A DNA stretch of 64,000 bases from Bordetella genomosp. 2. GTDB lineage: Bacteria; Pseudomonadota; Gammaproteobacteria; Burkholderiales; Burkholderiaceae_B. The notes below the pieces were generated by a model, which made no database searches, was not told the DNA's origin, and saw only the letters and a program-made list of their open reading frames with translations. This document shows, piece by piece, positions 1 to 10,119 of the stretch. The stretch spans positions 1-64,000 of the forward strand of contig NZ_NEVT01000002.1 in the NCBI RefSeq assembly GCF_002261345.1, written 5' to 3'. The translations under genes and the position numbers were made by a program. Numbering within the stretch: position 1 is the first letter of the stretch; every line of letters begins with the position of its first letter.

Positions 1-1295
<1,295 letters not shown>

Positions 1296-1617
1296 AACAA
1301 CTCCAGCGGCAGCCTGTCGCTCAAGTTGAGAGACTCCAATCCAGGCGTACGAGTGAGGAGAAAAGGAATGGCCCGAAACCGGGCCTGGCGTGGCGGCGGT
1401 GCGCCAGCGAACGTGTGCCGATTGGCTAGACACACTGCCCGCATTGTAGCGCATGCGTACAGGATTGAGCGGTGCCGTATCGCGTAACAATAGATAGAGC
1501 GCGTTACATCGCCGCCTGGGCAAACCCGCCCCGACCTGCTGTAATGGCGGCACTCCCGCACCGTGCCAAGGGGGCGCGGCGACGGGCGCCATGTTCCAGG
1601 ACAGGAATCACGACACC
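1296..1617. promoter_or_regulatory. Divergent intergenic region rhlE/lemA
   Basis: This 322-base gap between divergent genes should hold both promoters. Around 1370-1386 there is a perfect GGCCCG/CGGGCC hairpin which would lie in the rhlE leader RNA if transcription starts upstream of it. I see no convincing protein gene; small open frames here lack ribosome sites and family features. Confidence 0.4.
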
Positions 1618-2244
1618 ATGAACATATCCCGCTGGCTGGGCCTTTCTTTGATCGCCATGGTTACCGCGCTGCTGTCGGGCTGCGGCTACAACAGCATCCA
1701 GGCCGCCGACGAACAGGTCAAGGCGGCCTGGTCGGAAGTCTTGAACCAATACCAGCGGCGCGCCGACCTGGTGCCCCAGCTGGTCAAGGCGGTGGACGCC
1801 TACATGACGCACGAGCGCGATGTGCTGACGCAAGTCACCGAGGCGCGCAGCAAGGTCGGCAGCGTGCAGATCACCGCCGACCAGCTCGAAGACCCGGCCG
1901 CCGTGCAGCGCTTCCAGGAGGCTCAGGGCCAGCTCACGTCCGCCCTGTCGCGCCTGATCGCGGTGTCCGAGAACTACCCGCAGCTCAAGGCCGATGGCCT
2001 GTTCCGCGACCTGCAGGTGCAGCTCGAAGGCACCGAGAACCGTATTTCGGTGGCGCGCGGCCGCTACGTGCAGTCGGTCCAGGCATACAACGTGCTGGTG
2101 CGCCAGTTTCCGGGCGTGATCACCGCCAAGATCTTCGGTTATGCCCCGAAAGCCAATTTCGGCGTCGCCGACGAGGCGGCCATTTCCCGGCCGCCGGAAA
2201 TTCGTTTCAGCAATGATGCAAGTGCTCCCAAGCCGGCCCAGTAG
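1618..2244 (+). CDS. lemA: LemA family lipoprotein
   Basis: LemA-family protein of 208 residues, predicted to be a lipoprotein: a short hydrophobic N-terminal signal ends in a lipobox (LLSGC). The rest is a helical LemA domain with the typical VKAAWSEVLNQYQRRADLVP stretch and the near-C-terminal YN...FPG...AKIFGY region. The ATG at 1618 is preferred over one at 1591 because it begins directly with the signal peptide. Its end overlaps or abuts the following TPM-domain gene, a pairing common in bacteria. The molecular function of LemA proteins is not established; an envelope-associated role is inferred. Confidence 0.9.
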   Translation: MNISRWLGLSLIAMVTALLSGCGYNSIQAADEQVKAAWSEVLNQYQRRADLVPQLVKAVDAYMTHERDVLTQVTEARSKVGSVQITADQLEDPAAVQRFQEAQGQLTSALSRLIAVSENYPQLKADGLFRDLQVQLEGTENRISVARGRYVQSVQAYNVLVRQFPGVITAKIFGYAPKANFGVADEAAISRPPEIRFSNDASAPKPAQ

Positions 2245-2275
2245 CCGGCAGGCGGTCCCGCGGCGCGGGGTGCGC

Positions 2276-3148
2276 ATGTGGCTGGCCGGCCTGCTGTTGC
2301 TGGCGCTCGGCCTGCTGGCGGGCGCGCCGGCAGGCGCCCAGCCGGCTCCCCCGGCCGCCGTGCCGGCCTTGCAGGCGCGCGTCACCGATACGACCGGCAC
2401 GCTCGACGCGGCGCGCCGCCAGGCCCTGGAGCAGCGGCTGGCGGCGCTGGAGCAGCGCAAGGGCGCCCAGGTGGCGGTCCTGATGGTGCCCACCACGGCG
2501 CCCGACACCATCGAACAATACGCCACCCGTGTATTCGACCAATGGAAGCTCGGACGCAAGAATACCGATGACGGCGTGCTGCTGGTGGTGGCCAAGGACG
2601 ACCGCGCCCTGCGCATCGAAGTGGGCTACGGCCTGGAAGGCGCCATTCCCGATGCAATGGCGGGCCGCATCATCCGCGAGCAGATCGTGCCGCACCTGCA
2701 GGCGGGCGACTTCGGCGGCGGCATCGAGGCCGGCGTCGCCGCCATCGAGAAACTGATCGACGGCGAGCCCTTGCCGGCGCCCGCGCCGCAGGCCGATGGC
2801 GGCGGCCAGGAAGAGAACTGGCCGTTCTTCCTCATGCTGGGGGCGTTCATGCTGGGGCTGCCGGCCATCGTGGCCGGCCTGGCCGCCGCGGCAACGTCGT
2901 GGATCGTGTTCGGCACCTGGTGGGCGGCCCTGCTGGGGGGCGTCGGCGGCTTCGCCATCAGCGGGCTGCTGGGCATGCTGGGCATCAAGCGCCGCTTGTT
3001 GAACTCGGCGCGCCGTGGCGGCCGGGGTGGCGGCGGCGGCTTCGGGGGAGGCTTTGGCGGCGGCCGTGGCGGCGGCTTCGGCGGCGGCGGCGGTTTTGGC
3101 GGCGGTGGCGGCCGCAGCGGCGGCGGCGGCGCGTCCGGCCGCTGGTAG
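2276..3148 (+). CDS. TPM-domain (YgcG-family) membrane protein with Gly-rich tail
   Basis: Secreted or membrane-anchored TPM-domain protein. An N-terminal signal sequence (MWLAGLLLLALGLLAG) is followed by the TPM fold (VTDTTGTLDA..., WKLGRKNTDDGVLLVVA, IEVGYGLEGAIPD), a two-segment membrane region and a glycine/serine-rich low-complexity tail. In other bacteria the pair LemA plus TPM is a recurrent two-gene unit, and plant TPM relatives act in photosystem repair. The start is uncertain: ATG 2276 gives a clean signal peptide, while ATG 2213/2216 would overlap lemA and add about 20 residues. Confidence 0.85.
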   Translation: MWLAGLLLLALGLLAGAPAGAQPAPPAAVPALQARVTDTTGTLDAARRQALEQRLAALEQRKGAQVAVLMVPTTAPDTIEQYATRVFDQWKLGRKNTDDGVLLVVAKDDRALRIEVGYGLEGAIPDAMAGRIIREQIVPHLQAGDFGGGIEAGVAAIEKLIDGEPLPAPAPQADGGGQEENWPFFLMLGAFMLGLPAIVAGLAAAATSWIVFGTWWAALLGGVGGFAISGLLGMLGIKRRLLNSARRGGRGGGGGFGGGFGGGRGGGFGGGGGFGGGGGRSGGGGASGRW

Positions 3149-3202
3149 CCGGGGCGCGGCGGCAGGCTCAGCCGCAACAATTGCCACGGTCCGCCAGCCG
3201 CT

Positions 3203-4408
3203 TCACCCCAGCGCGCCGGCCACCAGCACGCCCTGCTTGAACACGGCAACGTGGTGCTGCGCGTCGGCGGCCCGGCCGATGTCTTGCGTGGGGTCGCCGC
3301 GCACCAGCAGCAGGTCGGCCACGGCCCCCGCGGCGACGAATCCTCGGTCGGCCAGCCCCATCAGGTCGTGCGCCCGCGAGGTGCCGGCCACCAGCGCGTC
3401 GCTCGGCGTCATGCCGAACTCCACCATGTAGGCCAGCTCCTCGGCATTGCGGCCATGGCGGTTGAACGGCGTGCCCGCGTCCGTGCCCATGGCGATGCGT
3501 CCGCCGGCGCGGTAATACATCTGGAACGATTCCCGGTGGCGCTGCTCCACCGCGCGCGCCTTGTCCACGACGTATGACGGAATGCCGCGCTCGGCGTTGT
3601 CCAGGATGTTGCGCAGCGCGGCGATGGTGGGCACCAGGTAGGTCTGGCTTTCCAGCATCTCGCGCAGGCACTGTTCGTCCATGAAGATGCCGTGCTCGAT
3701 CGAGTCGATGCCGGCGCGCACGGCGTTCAGGATGCCTTCGGTGCCCTGCGCGTGGCTCGCGGTGCTCTTGCTGAAACGCTTGGCCTCGTGCACGCCGGCG
3801 CGCATCTCGTCGAAGCTGTAGTGCGCGTCCATCGGGTTCACGCCCGGGGTCATGACGCCGCCGGTGGCCATGATCTTCACCAGGTCGCAGCCGGCATGCA
3901 CCTGCTCGCGCACGGCCTTGACCACCTCGTCGCAGCCGTCGGCCACGCGGCCGGTGCGGTTGCCGTGGCCCCCCGTCATGCAGATCATGCGGCCGGCCGC
4001 CTTGATGGTGGGGCCGGGGAAGGTGCCGCGCGCGATGGCGTCGCGCACGCCGAATTCCAGATAGTCCTTGCCGCCGCAGTCGCGCACCGCGGTGATGCCG
4101 CCGCGCAGCGCCGCCTGCGCGTTCTCGAGCGCGGTAAGGGTGATCTGGGCCGGACCCTGGCGGCTCATCTGCGCATGCGGGTCGGCGCCGCCGGTGAACA
4201 CCAGGTGCACGTGGCAGTCCGCCAGGCCCGGCATCAGCGTCATGCCGGCAGTATCCACGCGGCGGCCGGCGTAGCCTTCGAACTGGCCCGCCGGCGCGAC
4301 CCGGGCGACCCGCCCGCCTTCCACCAGCACCGCATGGCCGGGCAGCAGCGCGCCGCGCCCGTCGAACACATTGCCGCCCGTGAACAGCAAGGGGTCGGGC
4401 TCGCTCAT
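3203..4408 (-). CDS. Metal-dependent amidohydrolase (imidazolonepropionase/prolidase-like)
   Basis: Amidohydrolase-superfamily enzyme of 401 residues. Visible metal-site elements are HVH (66-68), the Lys in VKIMATGG, the His in ASHAQG, the His in SIEHG and the Asp in GTDAG, consistent with a TIM-barrel metallohydrolase acting on a cyclic amide or dipeptide. Its ATG overlaps the stop of the transporter ATPase by four bases (ATGA), so it is the last gene of the peptide-uptake operon and probably processes an imported substrate. The substrate cannot be read from sequence. Confidence 0.88.
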   Translation of the reverse strand: MSEPDPLLFTGGNVFDGRGALLPGHAVLVEGGRVARVAPAGQFEGYAGRRVDTAGMTLMPGLADCHVHLVFTGGADPHAQMSRQGPAQITLTALENAQAALRGGITAVRDCGGKDYLEFGVRDAIARGTFPGPTIKAAGRMICMTGGHGNRTGRVADGCDEVVKAVREQVHAGCDLVKIMATGGVMTPGVNPMDAHYSFDEMRAGVHEAKRFSKSTASHAQGTEGILNAVRAGIDSIEHGIFMDEQCLREMLESQTYLVPTIAALRNILDNAERGIPSYVVDKARAVEQRHRESFQMYYRAGGRIAMGTDAGTPFNRHGRNAEELAYMVEFGMTPSDALVAGTSRAHDLMGLADRGFVAAGAVADLLLVRGDPTQDIGRAADAQHHVAVFKQGVLVAGALG

Positions 4409-6132
4409 GATTCCACTTCCAATCCTTCGCGGGACATCGCCTGCAGCTTCGGCATCAGGCCCAGCAGGTGCCTGGTGTAGTCGTGCTGCGGGGCGTTGAA
4501 CAGGGTTTCGGTATCGGCCACTTCGAGCAGCTCGCCGTATCGCATGACGCCGACCCGGTCGCACATCTGGCGGATGACCGGCAGGTCGTGGCTGATGAAG
4601 AGCATCGTCAGGCCCAGTTGTTCCTGCAGGTCCTTGAGCAGGTTGAGGATCTGGGCCTGGATCGACACGTCCAGCGCCGAAGTGGGCTCGTCGCAGATCA
4701 GGAAGCGCGGCCGGGTGGCCAGCGCCCGCGCGATGCAGATGCGCTGGCGCTGGCCGCCGGAAAACTCGTGCGGATAGCGGCGCGCCGCCGCGGCGCCCAG
4801 CCCGACGATATCCAGCAGGTCGGACACCACCTGGCGCGTCTGCGCTTCGCCGTCGGCCAGCCGGTGGAATCGGATCGGCTCGGCCACGATGTCCAGCACG
4901 CGCATGCGCGGGTTCAGCGACGAATACGGATCCTGGAACACCATCTGGATCTGGCGCCGGAAGGCATTCATCCGCTTTTCGTCCTTCAGCGCGGTGAGGT
5001 TGGTGCCGTTGAACGTCACCGCGCCGCCGCTGGGCGTGTACAGCCCGGAAATCAGCCGGGCCACGGTGGATTTGCCCGAGCCGGATTCGCCCACCAGGCC
5101 GAACACTTCGCCTTGCCCGATCGCCAGGCTGACGCCCTTGACCGCGTCCAGGGTGCGCCGGTTGCGCACCAGGAAGGCGTTCTTCAGGATGAAGCGCATG
5201 CTGAGGTCCTGGGTCTGCACCAGCGGGCCGCCCGCGTCCTGCCCGAAGTCGCGGCGCTGTCCCAGCCAGTGCGTCCCGATGTCGAGCGGCTTGGTGGGCG
5301 TCTTGACGTCCTCGATGTACGTCACCAGCGGAAAGCGCCGCAGTTTCACGTCGGGCCGCGGCACCGCGGAGATCAGGCTGCGCGTGTAGGGATGGTCGGG
5401 GTCGCCCAGGATCTTGGCGGTGGGCCCCTGCTCCACCAGCTTGCCGCGGTACAGCACCGCCACGCGGTCGGTCACATCGGCGATCACGCCCATGTCGTGC
5501 GTGATGATGATCATGCCCACCTGCTTTTCCTTGCACAGCTTGCGCAGCAGGTCGAGGATCTGCGCCTGGATCGATACGTCCAGCGCCGTGGTCGGCTCGT
5601 CGGCGATGATGATCTCGGGCTCGCAGCACAGGGCCAGCGCGATCACCACGCGCTGGCGCATGCCGCCGGAAAACTGGTGCGGATACTGCTTGACGCGCAG
5701 CTCCGGCGAATCGATGCCGACCTGCCGCAGCAGGTCCACGGCGCGCTGCTGCGCCTGCGCCGGGGTGAGGTCCAGGTGCACCAGCATGGTCTCCACCAGC
5801 TGGCTTTCCACGGTCTGCAGCGGGTCCAGCGAGGTAAGCGGATCCTGGAAGATCATGCCGATGCGGCGCCCGCGCACCTTGCGCTTGTCCGCCTCGGGCA
5901 GGGCATCGATGCGGCGGCCATCCAGGTGGACTTCGCCGCCGGCCAGGCGGCCGGGGAACTCCAGCAGGCCGATCACCGCGTTGCCGATGGTGGACTTGCC
6001 GGCGCCGGATTCGCCCACCACGCCCAGGATCTCGCCGCGGTCGAGCGTCAGCGATACGCCGTCGACGGCCACCAGCGTGCCGCGCCGGCTGGCGAATTCG
6101 ATGCGCATCTTGTCGATGTCGAGCAGTGCCAT
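4405..6132 (-). CDS. Peptide ABC transporter, fused double ATP-binding protein (DppD-DppF type)
   Basis: Cytoplasmic ATPase of 575 residues with two complete ABC domains in one chain. The first has Walker A GESGAGKS (40-47) and signature FSGGMRQR; the second has GESGSGKS and FSGGQRQR, each followed by a Walker B DEPT(T/S)ALD. Oligopeptide importers usually use two separate proteins (DppD and DppF, or OppD and OppF); here both are fused. It lies seven bases after the permease gene and overlaps the amidohydrolase start. Confidence 0.95.
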   Translation of the reverse strand: MALLDIDKMRIEFASRRGTLVAVDGVSLTLDRGEILGVVGESGAGKSTIGNAVIGLLEFPGRLAGGEVHLDGRRIDALPEADKRKVRGRRIGMIFQDPLTSLDPLQTVESQLVETMLVHLDLTPAQAQQRAVDLLRQVGIDSPELRVKQYPHQFSGGMRQRVVIALALCCEPEIIIADEPTTALDVSIQAQILDLLRKLCKEKQVGMIIITHDMGVIADVTDRVAVLYRGKLVEQGPTAKILGDPDHPYTRSLISAVPRPDVKLRRFPLVTYIEDVKTPTKPLDIGTHWLGQRRDFGQDAGGPLVQTQDLSMRFILKNAFLVRNRRTLDAVKGVSLAIGQGEVFGLVGESGSGKSTVARLISGLYTPSGGAVTFNGTNLTALKDEKRMNAFRRQIQMVFQDPYSSLNPRMRVLDIVAEPIRFHRLADGEAQTRQVVSDLLDIVGLGAAAARRYPHEFSGGQRQRICIARALATRPRFLICDEPTSALDVSIQAQILNLLKDLQEQLGLTMLFISHDLPVIRQMCDRVGVMRYGELLEVADTETLFNAPQHDYTRHLLGLMPKLQAMSREGLEVES

Positions 6133-6139
6133 GGCGTCC

Positions 6140-7066
6140 TCAGCGCAGCTTGGGGTTGAGCGCGTCGCGCAGCCAGTCGCCCAGCAGGTTCACCGACAGC
6201 ACCAGGGCGACCAGCGCAATGCCCGGGAAAATGGAGATCCACCACATGCCGGAGAACAGGTAGCTGTTGCCGATGCGGATCAGCGTGCCCAGTGACGGCG
6301 CGGTGGGCGGCACCCCCACGCCGAGGAACGACAGGGTGGCCTCGGTGATGATGGCGATCGCCAGGTGGATGGTGGCGATCACCAGCACCGGGCCCATCAC
6401 GTTGGGCAGGATGTGGCGGCGCAGGATGGTCAACGGGCCGATGCCGATCAGCTTGGCGGCCTGCACGTATTCCTTGTTGCGCTCGACCATGGTCGAGCCG
6501 CGCGCCGTGCGCGCGTACTGCACCCAGCCCGATATGCCGATGGCGAAGATCAGCACATACAGCGCCAGCTGGTCGTGCAGGTGGCGCGGCAGCAGGCCGC
6601 GCGCCACGCCGTCGATCAGCAGCGCGATCAGGATGGCGGGAAACGACAGCTGCACGTCGGCGATGCGCATGATGACGCTGTCGACGCGCCCGCCCACGTA
6701 GCCGCTGATCAGCCCGAGCGATACGCCCAGCACCATCGAGAACACCACCGAGGCGAAGCCGACGAACAGCGACACGCGCGAACCGTACAGAATGGCGGAC
6801 AGGATGTCCCGGCCCTGGTCGTCGGTGCCCAGCAGGAAGGCGGCGTTGCCGTCCGGGTTCCAGGCCGGCGGGGTGTTGGCGTCCATGATGTTCAGCGACG
6901 CCAGGTCGAACGGGTTGTGCGGCGCGATCACCGGCGCGAACAGCGCGCCGGCCAGGATCGCCAGCGTGACCACGGCCGAGATCACCGCGCTGGGCGAACT
7001 CTTGAAGCTGTGCCACAGGTCGCTGTCCGCGGCGCGCGAGAAAAACGGGGCTATGCGAGCAATCAT
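6140..7066 (-). CDS. Peptide ABC transporter permease (DppC type)
   Basis: Inner-membrane permease of 308 residues, of the DppC/OppC family. It has the short N-terminal segment before TM1 (SDLWHSFKSSPSAVISAVVTLAIL), the periplasmic HNPFD and LGTDDQGRDILS motifs typical of this subunit, and a C-terminal BPD_transp_1 domain with an EAA-like loop (EYVQAAKLIGIGPLTILRRHILPN). It pairs with the upstream DppB-type permease to form the channel. Confidence 0.95.
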   Translation of the reverse strand: MIARIAPFFSRAADSDLWHSFKSSPSAVISAVVTLAILAGALFAPVIAPHNPFDLASLNIMDANTPPAWNPDGNAAFLLGTDDQGRDILSAILYGSRVSLFVGFASVVFSMVLGVSLGLISGYVGGRVDSVIMRIADVQLSFPAILIALLIDGVARGLLPRHLHDQLALYVLIFAIGISGWVQYARTARGSTMVERNKEYVQAAKLIGIGPLTILRRHILPNVMGPVLVIATIHLAIAIITEATLSFLGVGVPPTAPSLGTLIRIGNSYLFSGMWWISIFPGIALVALVLSVNLLGDWLRDALNPKLR

Positions 7067-7079
7067 CCGGCTTCCTTTA

Positions 7080-8051
7080 CTACTTGCTCTGCACGCGCAG
7101 GCGCGGGTCGACGGCCACGTACAGCAGATCGACGATCAGGTTGATGACCACGAAGAAAAAGGCGATCAGCACCAGGTAGGCCGCCATGACGGGGATGTCG
7201 ACCATGCTGATGGCCTGGATGAACAGCAGGCCCATGCCGGGCCACTGGAACACGGTCTCGGTGATGATGGCGAAGGCGATGATGGAGCCGAGCTGCAGGC
7301 CGGTGATGGTGATCACCGGCACCAGTGTGTTCTTCAAGGCGTGGCGGAAATTGATGAGCCGTTCCGGCAGCCCGCGGGCCCGCGCGAACTTGATGAAGTC
7401 GGCGCGCAGCACCTCCAGCATCTCGGCGCGCACCAGCCGCATGATCAGCGTCATCTGGAACAGCGCCAGCGTGATGGCGGGCAGTATCAGGGCGGCCAGC
7501 CCGGACGGCGTGAGCAGCCCGGTGGTCCAGCCGCCGATGGCGATGACCTCGCCCCGGCCGAAGCTGGGCAGCCAGCGCAGCTGCACGCTGAACACCAGGA
7601 TCAGCAGGATGCCGATCAGGAAGGTCGGCAGCGAGATGCCGGCCAGCGACAGGGCCATGAAGGCGCGCGACAGCGCGCCATGGCGCCGCAGCGCCGTGTA
7701 GATGCCCATGGGGATGCCGAACGCCAGCGCCATCAGCGCCGAAATGAACGACAGCTCCAGCGTGGCGGGCAGGCGTTCTTCGATCAGGTCGCTGACCGGG
7801 CGGCGATGCCGGTACGACATGCCGAAGTCGCCCTGCGCCGCGTCGCGCACGAAGCGCGCGTACTGCACGATGAACGGGTCATTCAGCCCCAGGCGCTCGC
7901 GCAGTTCGGCGCGCTGGGCCTCGGTAGTATCCTGGCCGACCATGCTGACGATCGGGTCGCCGACATAGCGGAACATGGCGAACGCGATCAACGCGACGGT
8001 CAGCATGACCAGCAGCGACTGCAGCAGGCGTCGCCCGATGAAACCAAGCAT
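7080..8051 (-). CDS. Peptide ABC transporter permease (DppB type)
   Basis: Inner-membrane permease of 323 residues, of the DppB/OppB family. It starts with the characteristic MLGFIGRRLLQSLLVMLTVALIAF first helix, has the DPFIVQY and GDFGMSYRHRRPV periplasmic elements, and an EAA loop (DFIKFARARGLPERLINFRHALKN). It is separated from the downstream permease gene by 13 bases, and from the binding-protein gene upstream by a 182-base spacer that contains a strong hairpin. Confidence 0.95.
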   Translation of the reverse strand: MLGFIGRRLLQSLLVMLTVALIAFAMFRYVGDPIVSMVGQDTTEAQRAELRERLGLNDPFIVQYARFVRDAAQGDFGMSYRHRRPVSDLIEERLPATLELSFISALMALAFGIPMGIYTALRRHGALSRAFMALSLAGISLPTFLIGILLILVFSVQLRWLPSFGRGEVIAIGGWTTGLLTPSGLAALILPAITLALFQMTLIMRLVRAEMLEVLRADFIKFARARGLPERLINFRHALKNTLVPVITITGLQLGSIIAFAIITETVFQWPGMGLLFIQAISMVDIPVMAAYLVLIAFFFVVINLIVDLLYVAVDPRLRVQSK

Positions 8052-8156
8052 GAATCAGCGTCCTGTTGGAAGGCCGGCCGTGACGCCGGCCGGGTGGGAA
8101 TGGGTCAGTCGTTCATGCCGGACCCGGCGCTGCCCGGGCATGGACGGGATAGGTGG

Positions 8157-8191
8157 CAGGTGTCTGACACCCTTTGGGTGCCAGACACCTG
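8157..8191. repeat. REP-like inverted repeat (16-base arms, 3-base loop)
   Basis: A 16-base arm (8157-8172) pairs with 8176-8191 with one mismatch that would be a G-U pair in RNA; the loop is TTT. The core is GTGTCTGACACC/GGTGCCAGACAC. A related pair of half-elements lies at 10314-10380, so this belongs to a small repeat family. Between the binding-protein and permease genes such a hairpin could protect the upstream mRNA segment from 3' decay, as REP elements do in other peptide-transport operons. Confidence 0.8.
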
Positions 8192-8233
8192 TAAGAGGCG
8201 GAACGCGCGCAGCGCTTCAAAGGCGGCCCCGCT

Positions 8234-9838
8234 TCACGGCATGACGACGTGGCGCAGGTCCAGCACGTCGTCGGCGCGCTGGATCACTTGCAGGCCGTCC
8301 TTGATGCCCCACGACATGGGCTGCTGGTGCAGCGGCAGGTAGCCGTAATCGTTGCGCACGATGTCGAAGGCTTCCTTGATCATCGCGTTGCGCTTGGCCT
8401 GGTCGGTTTCCACGCCGATCTTGGCGGTCAGCTCGTCGACCTTGGGGTTGCAGTAGCCGCCCAGGTTGAACTGGCCGGCGGCCGTCTTGCTGTCGCGGCA
8501 CGCCGCCAGGTTGAGCAGCACGTTGTGCGCGTCGGTCGAGCTGGGGGTCCAGCCGAGCATGTACATGCTGGTCTGGTTGCCGGCCTGCAGCAGGATCTTG
8601 CCGAAATACTTGGACTTGGTCTGCGCCAGCAGATTGATCTTGATGCCCACGCGCGCCAGCATGCCGGCCACTGCCTGGCAGACCTTTTCGTCATTGACGT
8701 AGCGGTCGTTGGGGCAGTCCAGCGTGACCGTGAAGCCGTCCGGATAGCCGGCCTCGGCCAGCAGCTTCTTGGCCTTGTCCGGATCGGGCTTGTAGGGCGT
8801 GCCGAACGAATCGTCATAGCCGTTGACCGAGGTGGCCACCAGCGAGCCCAGCGGCTTGGCCGCGCCGCGCATGATCTTCTTGTTGATGGCCTCGATGTCC
8901 ACCGCCAGTACCACGGCCTGGCGCACGCGCGCGTCCTTGAAGGGGTTCTTGCCCTTCACGTTGGAGAACAGCAGTTCGTCGCGATCCTGGTCCATGCCGA
9001 TGAAGATGGCGCGCGCCTCGGGTTCGGTCAAAGGCTTGACGCCCGGCGCGTCTTCCAGGCGCTGCCAGTCCTGCACCGGCACCGGCTGCACGATGTCCAT
9101 TTCGCCGGAGATCAACGCCGCCACGCGGGTGGCTTCCTGGGTGATCGGCTGGAAGATCACTTCCGTGACGTTGGTCTTGATGTTCTTGTCCCAATAGCCG
9201 TCGAAGCGCTTGAGCACCGTCTTCACGTCGGGCTGGCGCTCCACCAGCATGAACGGGCCGGTGCCGTTGGCGTGCAGGTTGGCGTAGTTGCCCTGGTTGT
9301 CGCCTTTGACGTTGGTGGCTTCCGTGGTCTTGTTCTTCTCGGACCACGACTTGCTCATGATGTAGAGGAAGGTCCACTCGCGCGGCAGGATCGGGTTGGG
9401 CGTCGGCGTGGTGACCTCGATGGTGTGGTCGTCGATCTTCTTCACGTCGGACGCCTTGGCGCCATAGCCCTTCATGTCCGAGCCGGGCGTCAGGCTGCGC
9501 TTCCACGAGAAGATCACGTCATCGGCCGTGAACGGCGAGCCGTCGTGGAACTTGACGTCCTTGCGCAGTTTGAAGACCCACTTGGTGGGTTCGGTGTTTT
9601 CCCAGCTTTCGGCCAGCAGCGGGGTCAGCTTCATGTCGCCGTCATAGCCGGCCAGGGTTTCGTAGATGTTGCCCTGGAAGCCCAGCGTGAACGTTTCGTT
9701 CAGCGCCATCGGGTCCATGGAGGTGGCGTCGCCCTGGTAGGCCCAGCGCAGCGTCTTGGCGTGCGCGGTGCCCGCCAGCGCGGCGGTGCAGATGGCCAGC
9801 GCCAGCGCTGATTTCTTGATGAAGGGAGTGATACGCAT
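8234..9838 (-). CDS. Peptide ABC transporter periplasmic substrate-binding protein (family 5)
   Basis: Extracellular solute-binding protein of 534 residues, the specificity component of this ABC importer. A Sec signal peptide (MRITPFIKKSALALAICTAALAGTAHA) precedes the SBP_bac_5 fold (TLRWAYQGDATSMDP..., LAESWE, WVFKLRKDVKFHDGSPFTADDV). ATG 9838 is chosen because it begins the signal peptide and has GGAG about 10 bases upstream; an ATG 12 codons earlier would add an uncharacteristic basic leader. The ligand (di-, oligopeptide or other) is not evident. Confidence 0.94.
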   Translation of the reverse strand: MRITPFIKKSALALAICTAALAGTAHAKTLRWAYQGDATSMDPMALNETFTLGFQGNIYETLAGYDGDMKLTPLLAESWENTEPTKWVFKLRKDVKFHDGSPFTADDVIFSWKRSLTPGSDMKGYGAKASDVKKIDDHTIEVTTPTPNPILPREWTFLYIMSKSWSEKNKTTEATNVKGDNQGNYANLHANGTGPFMLVERQPDVKTVLKRFDGYWDKNIKTNVTEVIFQPITQEATRVAALISGEMDIVQPVPVQDWQRLEDAPGVKPLTEPEARAIFIGMDQDRDELLFSNVKGKNPFKDARVRQAVVLAVDIEAINKKIMRGAAKPLGSLVATSVNGYDDSFGTPYKPDPDKAKKLLAEAGYPDGFTVTLDCPNDRYVNDEKVCQAVAGMLARVGIKINLLAQTKSKYFGKILLQAGNQTSMYMLGWTPSSTDAHNVLLNLAACRDSKTAAGQFNLGGYCNPKVDELTAKIGVETDQAKRNAMIKEAFDIVRNDYGYLPLHQQPMSWGIKDGLQVIQRADDVLDLRHVVMP

Positions 9839-9930
9839 AGCCCTTTTGCTCCGTGTGGTGCGCGGGTGGCGCACAGAAGTGACAGGGCCCCCGCCCCAGT
9901 TCGGTTCAGGCCGGGGGCACGGCGTGCTGC

Positions 9931-10026
9931 TTAGGACGACGCGAGGTCTTGCGGATGGCGCTTGGCGGACGCACGCGCGGCGTGCGGGAAGGCGGCGGCG
10001 ATCACTGCATAGGGCTTCGGGTTCAC
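9931..10026 (-). CDS. Possible 31-residue upstream peptide in the leader of the peptide-transport operon
   Basis: An open frame starts with GTG at 10026 and ends with TAA at 9931, between the putative promoter and the binding-protein start. The predicted peptide begins MNPKPYAVIAAAFPH and ends in a basic Arg/Lys/His stretch followed by DLASS. AGGT-rich sequence lies 6-16 bases before the GTG. The position suggests a leader peptide or a small protein, but no family is recognised and such frames occur by chance in GC-rich DNA. Comparative sequence would be needed to decide. Confidence 0.35.
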   Translation of the reverse strand: MNPKPYAVIAAAFPHAARASAKRHPQDLASS

Positions 10027-10091
10027 GATAGACCTGACCTCTGGTGATTCTGTTTTCTGGCGCGGGGTCGCCGGCGCCAATGTAGTCGAAT

Positions 10092-10119
10092 CTTATAGAG
10101 GCAATGATTTAAGCGTCAA
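10092..10119 (-). promoter_or_regulatory. Putative sigma-70 promoter of the peptide-transport operon
   Basis: On the minus strand TTGACG (10114-10119) is followed after 16 bases by TATAAG (10092-10097), in a locally AT-rich patch within GC-rich DNA. Transcription from about 10085 would give a roughly 245-base leader before the binding-protein ATG. This is pattern evidence only. Confidence 0.6.
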
